Shown here: positions 61,310-64,000 of the stretch, piece after piece
Layout: every line of letters starts with the position of its first letter
Position numbering within the stretch: the first letter of the stretch is position 1
Assembly (NCBI GenBank): GCA_001769195.1
Contig: MEOK01000032.1
Span: 1 to 64,000 of the forward strand
DNA from: Bacteroidetes bacterium GWF2_40_14
GTDB taxonomy: Bacteria; Bacteroidota; Bacteroidia; Bacteroidales; UBA932
DNA: 64,000 nucleotides
Reading direction: 5' to 3'
The notes under the pieces: model-generated
Told to the model about the DNA's origin: nothing
Seen by the model: only the letters and a program-made list of their open reading frames with translations
Databases searched by the model: none
Position numbers and translations under genes: made by a program

Positions 61310-61906
61310 TTATCGGAGTTTTATTCCCAAAGTCACATTAACTCCGCTATCCCAGCCAAGTTGGCGTATCTGTTCATTCGTCGTGCTGTTGATATCAACA
61401 GAATAACGGACATCAAGAGTTATAAACCCTAAAACATCCACTCCTCCACCTGCCTGAAGCGCAAAGTTGCTTTTTTTCCTGTCCGGGTCTGTTACACTCT
61501 CTTTAAGAAGAAATGAGGCCGTTGGTCCGGCCATAAGATGAGCACTTACGACTTTGAGATTCAACAGTCTTACGCCAAACATCATAGGCACCTTTAAGGT
61601 ATTCACTGTTACTTCATCATTTGCATTACCATAATTTTCTTTGTGGGTACGATAATAAAACTCAGGTTGAAAATAAAATGTCCTTCCGAACTGCAGGAAA
61701 AACCCAATCTGATAATTAGATTTAACCTGTGCTGTAATCTCATCCTGATCAACTGTTGGAGTCAGCAGGTCGACACCCACCTTAGGACCATACCAGAAAC
61801 TAGGATTTTTTTTAATTGGATTTTGTGCACTTTGCTGATTTTGAGCATAAGACACGGTAGAAAAAACGAACAAACCTACAATCAGAGTCGATAGAAATTT
61901 TTTCAT
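61310..61906 (-). CDS. PorT-type outer-membrane beta-barrel protein
   Basis: 198 residues with signal peptide ending about YAQ. Alternating strands GPKVGVDLLTP, QIGFFLQFGRTFYFQPEFYYRTHKE, LKVVSAHLMAGPTASF, and a final strand ending VTLGIKLR are typical of the PF13568 family. It probably forms an 8-stranded barrel in the outer membrane, and is cotranscribed with the PEGA-like repeat gene downstream, perhaps as its membrane partner. Confidence 0.85.
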   Translation of the reverse strand: MKKFLSTLIVGLFVFSTVSYAQNQQSAQNPIKKNPSFWYGPKVGVDLLTPTVDQDEITAQVKSNYQIGFFLQFGRTFYFQPEFYYRTHKENYGNANDEVTVNTLKVPMMFGVRLLNLKVVSAHLMAGPTASFLLKESVTDPDRKKSNFALQAGGGVDVLGFITLDVRYSVDINSTTNEQIRQLGWDSGVNVTLGIKLR

Positions 61907-62002
61907 AATAAGTTTTCCTTTATTTTAGGTTATTGTCTTCAAAATTAGCAATTATTAATTTAAATCTCAATTTTATAATAACTGAGGAAATAAATATATT
62001 CG

Positions 62003-62010
62003 TACATTTA
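62003..62010 (+). promoter_or_regulatory. -7-like element before the Cache-PAS gene
   Basis: TACATTTA is one base from TAnnTTTG, 36 bp before the ATG at 62047. No clear -33 element. Confidence 0.3.
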
Positions 62011-62046
62011 TGATAACAAAAAATTTTCTGACAATTACTCTTTGGT

Positions 62047-64000
62047 ATGAAAAATTTTTATTTTAAAATAATCCTCCCTACTATACTGTCGGTTCTGTTG
62101 TTTATTCTTACAATTTTTTTCATAATAATTCCTCGCTTTCAGGAGAATATTATGAATGGCAAGAGAGAGATGATAAAAGAGCTAACCAATTCTGCCTGGA
62201 GTATTCTGGCAGAATATGAAGCAGATGAAAAAGAAGGAATTCTTTCCCGGAAAGAGGCTCAGATGACAGCCATGTCAAAAATTCAACACTTGAGATATGG
62301 AGAAGAAAATAAAGATTATTTCTGGATAACAGACATGACCCCTACAATGATCATGCATCCCTACCGAAGAGACCTGGATGGTAAGGATTTATCAAATTTT
62401 ACTGATCCTCACGGAAAAAGGTTGTTTGTAGAATTTGTAGAGACCGTTAAAAGATCAGAACAGGGATATGTAGATTATATGTGGCAATGGAAGGATGACT
62501 CACTTCACATAGTTCCCAAGCTGTCTTATGTTAAAATATTAAAATCCTGGAACTGGGTCATAGGAACCGGTATCTATATTGAAGATGTAAAAAAAGAGAT
62601 CTCGGCACTCACAAAAAGGATGCTCTGGATATCAATAAGTATCTCCTTCTTAATTGCTTTTCTTCTTTTATATATTTTTAAACAAAGTCTTAATATAGAA
62701 CGCAAAAGAATCAAGGCCGAAAATCAATTACATGAGTCCAAAGAAAGATACCGAACTCTTGTAGAGGCATCAACTGATGGTTTAATAATGCTAATAGACG
62801 GGAAAATAAGTTTCTCGAATAATGTTATAAGTCTAATGACCGGTTATGAAAACAACGAACTTGTCAACCTTTCAATCGGAGAGATAATCAGCGAGAACAA
62901 TAATAATGATATTATTGAGATTTTTTTAAAAAATTCTGTAATTAAAGAAGGACAGTTTGAATTAAATATTAAAAAGAAAAATGGAGGATTTGTAGAGACT
63001 TTAGTTAAATCATCAACCGCTCTTTTTTCAGGTAAAACCGTCAATATCATAATTGTCAAAAACCTAAGCGTAGACCAAAGCTTGAATTATTCCAATATCG
63101 ATTATCAAAAATTAATCAGCATTTTAAACTTGGGGGTTTTTAAAACAAGTCTTGACTCCAGAGGTAAGTTTATTTATGCCAATGAAAAGGCAATTCGAAT
63201 ATTTGGTTTTGATAATTTCAATGACCTGTCTGAGATGAATTTTTTTAAGTTATTTGTTGACTCCCAGGAAAGAGAAAATATCAGACAACGCCTAAAGACA
63301 GATGGTTATATAAAAAATAAGGTTCTTAAAATCTTTAATAAAAACAAAGACTGTTCAATTGTAGCTCTCACTCTTGTAGCTTTTAACAATGAAAATTCAG
63401 AATACTTTATTTGTGATGGAATAATTGAAGATATTACTTCACAGGAAAATGAAAAAAATGAAACAAGTAATCTCATTGCAGAACTAAAATCAAATGGGTT
63501 TTTAATTGAGCAACCCATTAAAGATTATTTAATTCCTTTTTATTCAGTAGATAATGATTCTACAATAAGCGATTCTATTGAAATATTATCGAAACGAAAA
63601 ACTGACAGTTTATTGCTGACAAAAAATGAAAAGGATTTTATTGGAATTATAACAAACAGTGATATTCAAAAACGAGTGCTATCACTAAAGCTAAGTTTAG
63701 AAAACCCTGTTTTCTTAATTATGAGCTCTCCCATTATTTATTGTAGTGCGGCTACTCCGGTGGGAGATGCAATATCTGTTTGTGACGAAAATAATATAAA
63801 TCATCTGGTTGTAAGAGATGAGACAAACAAAATCATTGGAATATTTAGTACTAAGGAAATTTTTAAAAGCTTAACAAATTCTCTTTCCTTTTTAATTGAC
63901 AAGATAAAAAAATCAGAAACAACAGAAGAGCTTAAGCAATGTTACAAATTGCTTCAATTATTTATAAAACCATTAATTAACAGTGATATCTCCGTTAAGC
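62047..64000 (+). CDS. Cache-PAS-PAS-CBS protein, probable DUF294 (GlnD-like) nucleotidyltransferase (partial)
   Basis: At least 651 codons, open to the window edge and missing from the ORF track because it has no stop here. Domains: a membrane helix at residues about 8-28; a periplasmic single Cache domain (DYFWITDMTPTMIMHPY, WNWVIGTGIYIEDV) to about 185; a second helix (WISISISFLIAFLLLYIF); two PAS domains (RYRTLVEASTDGL, and LNLGVFKTSLDS with YANEKAIRIFGF); and a CBS pair (IGIITNSDIQKRVLS, NNINHLVVRDE with IGIFSTKEIFKSL). After this the helical segment resembles the linker of DUF294 proteins, which carry a GlnD-like nucleotidyltransferase further on. The catalytic part lies outside the window. 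Confidence 0.7.
   Translation, partial: MKNFYFKIILPTILSVLLFILTIFFIIIPRFQENIMNGKREMIKELTNSAWSILAEYEADEKEGILSRKEAQMTAMSKIQHLRYGEENKDYFWITDMTPTMIMHPYRRDLDGKDLSNFTDPHGKRLFVEFVETVKRSEQGYVDYMWQWKDDSLHIVPKLSYVKILKSWNWVIGTGIYIEDVKKEISALTKRMLWISISISFLIAFLLLYIFKQSLNIERKRIKAENQLHESKERYRTLVEASTDGLIMLIDGKISFSNNVISLMTGYENNELVNLSIGEIISENNNNDIIEIFLKNSVIKEGQFELNIKKKNGGFVETLVKSSTALFSGKTVNIIIVKNLSVDQSLNYSNIDYQKLISILNLGVFKTSLDSRGKFIYANEKAIRIFGFDNFNDLSEMNFFKLFVDSQERENIRQRLKTDGYIKNKVLKIFNKNKDCSIVALTLVAFNNENSEYFICDGIIEDITSQENEKNETSNLIAELKSNGFLIEQPIKDYLIPFYSVDNDSTISDSIEILSKRKTDSLLLTKNEKDFIGIITNSDIQKRVLSLKLSLENPVFLIMSSPIIYCSAATPVGDAISVCDENNINHLVVRDETNKIIGIFSTKEIFKSLTNSLSFLIDKIKKSETTEELKQCYKLLQLFIKPLINSDISVK

Overview
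The window reads as a chromosomal segment of a Bacteroidota bacterium, most likely of the order Bacteroidales. The evidence is the gene content (DUF2723 glycosyltransferase-like membrane protein, GldE-like CBS protein next to a phosphopantetheinyl transferase, PorT-type outer-membrane barrel, SUI1-type initiation factor, UvrC, MutS2, CdaA, NhaD) and many promoters that fit the Bacteroidota pattern TTTG / TAnnTTTG rather than -35/-10. Genus or species cannot be given from sequence alone. No function below was tested by a database search; all calls rest on motifs and architecture read directly.

Layout. 1-8.6 kb is an AT-rich accessory region, probably a defence or toxin-antitoxin island: a degraded ATP-binding regulator, a YgiT-like/XRE/Panacea (SocA-type) antitoxin, a sce7726-family protein with a PD-(D/E)XK-like core, a beta-family (sce7725-like) protein overlapping a class III nucleotide-cyclase-like protein, a HigBA-like toxin-antitoxin pair with a palindromic operator on its promoter, and a DUF2075 nuclease-helicase. 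From 8.8 kb the window is housekeeping: a secreted helical protein, a PHP phosphatase, a lipoprotein, then mutS2, cdaA, comF and an S41 protease on the minus strand, and rdgB-recO, a GH3 protein and a LuxE-like acyl enzyme on the plus strand.

21-31 kb holds the DUF2723 protein, then a plus-strand cluster yciH(SUI1)-DUF4271-hemD-rnpA-yidD, a two-domain aminolipid acyltransferase (OlsF-like), uvrC and pnuC. 31-40 kb is envelope biology: a 970-residue peptidase-MA/propeller/barrel protein, a Na/Pi cotransporter, a phosphodiester glycosidase, a degenerate GH109-like lipoprotein and two glycosyltransferases, followed by two tRNA-Gln genes. 40-47 kb has a YqaA-like protein, tadA, nhaD, groES-groEL, and a lipoprotein-like TPR regulator with a cytoplasmic helix-turn-helix, then bcp. 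47-55 kb carries a phosphopantetheinyl transferase, a GldE-like protein, DUF2156, an S37-like peptidase, tyrS-rbfA-ABC permease and asparaginase. 55-62 kb is a TolC / MacB-like permease / MacA-like adaptor operon without its ATPase, and a PEGA-like repeat protein with an outer-membrane barrel. The window ends inside a Cache-PAS-PAS-CBS protein that looks like the start of a GlnD-like (DUF294) nucleotidyltransferase.

The two most interesting things are the sce7726 / beta-protein / cyclase-like locus (a possible nucleotide-signal defence system with no recognised effector pairing) and a recurring set of 7-bp and 8-bp tandem arrays that begin exactly at the stop codons of four genes and bracket the LuxE-like gene.
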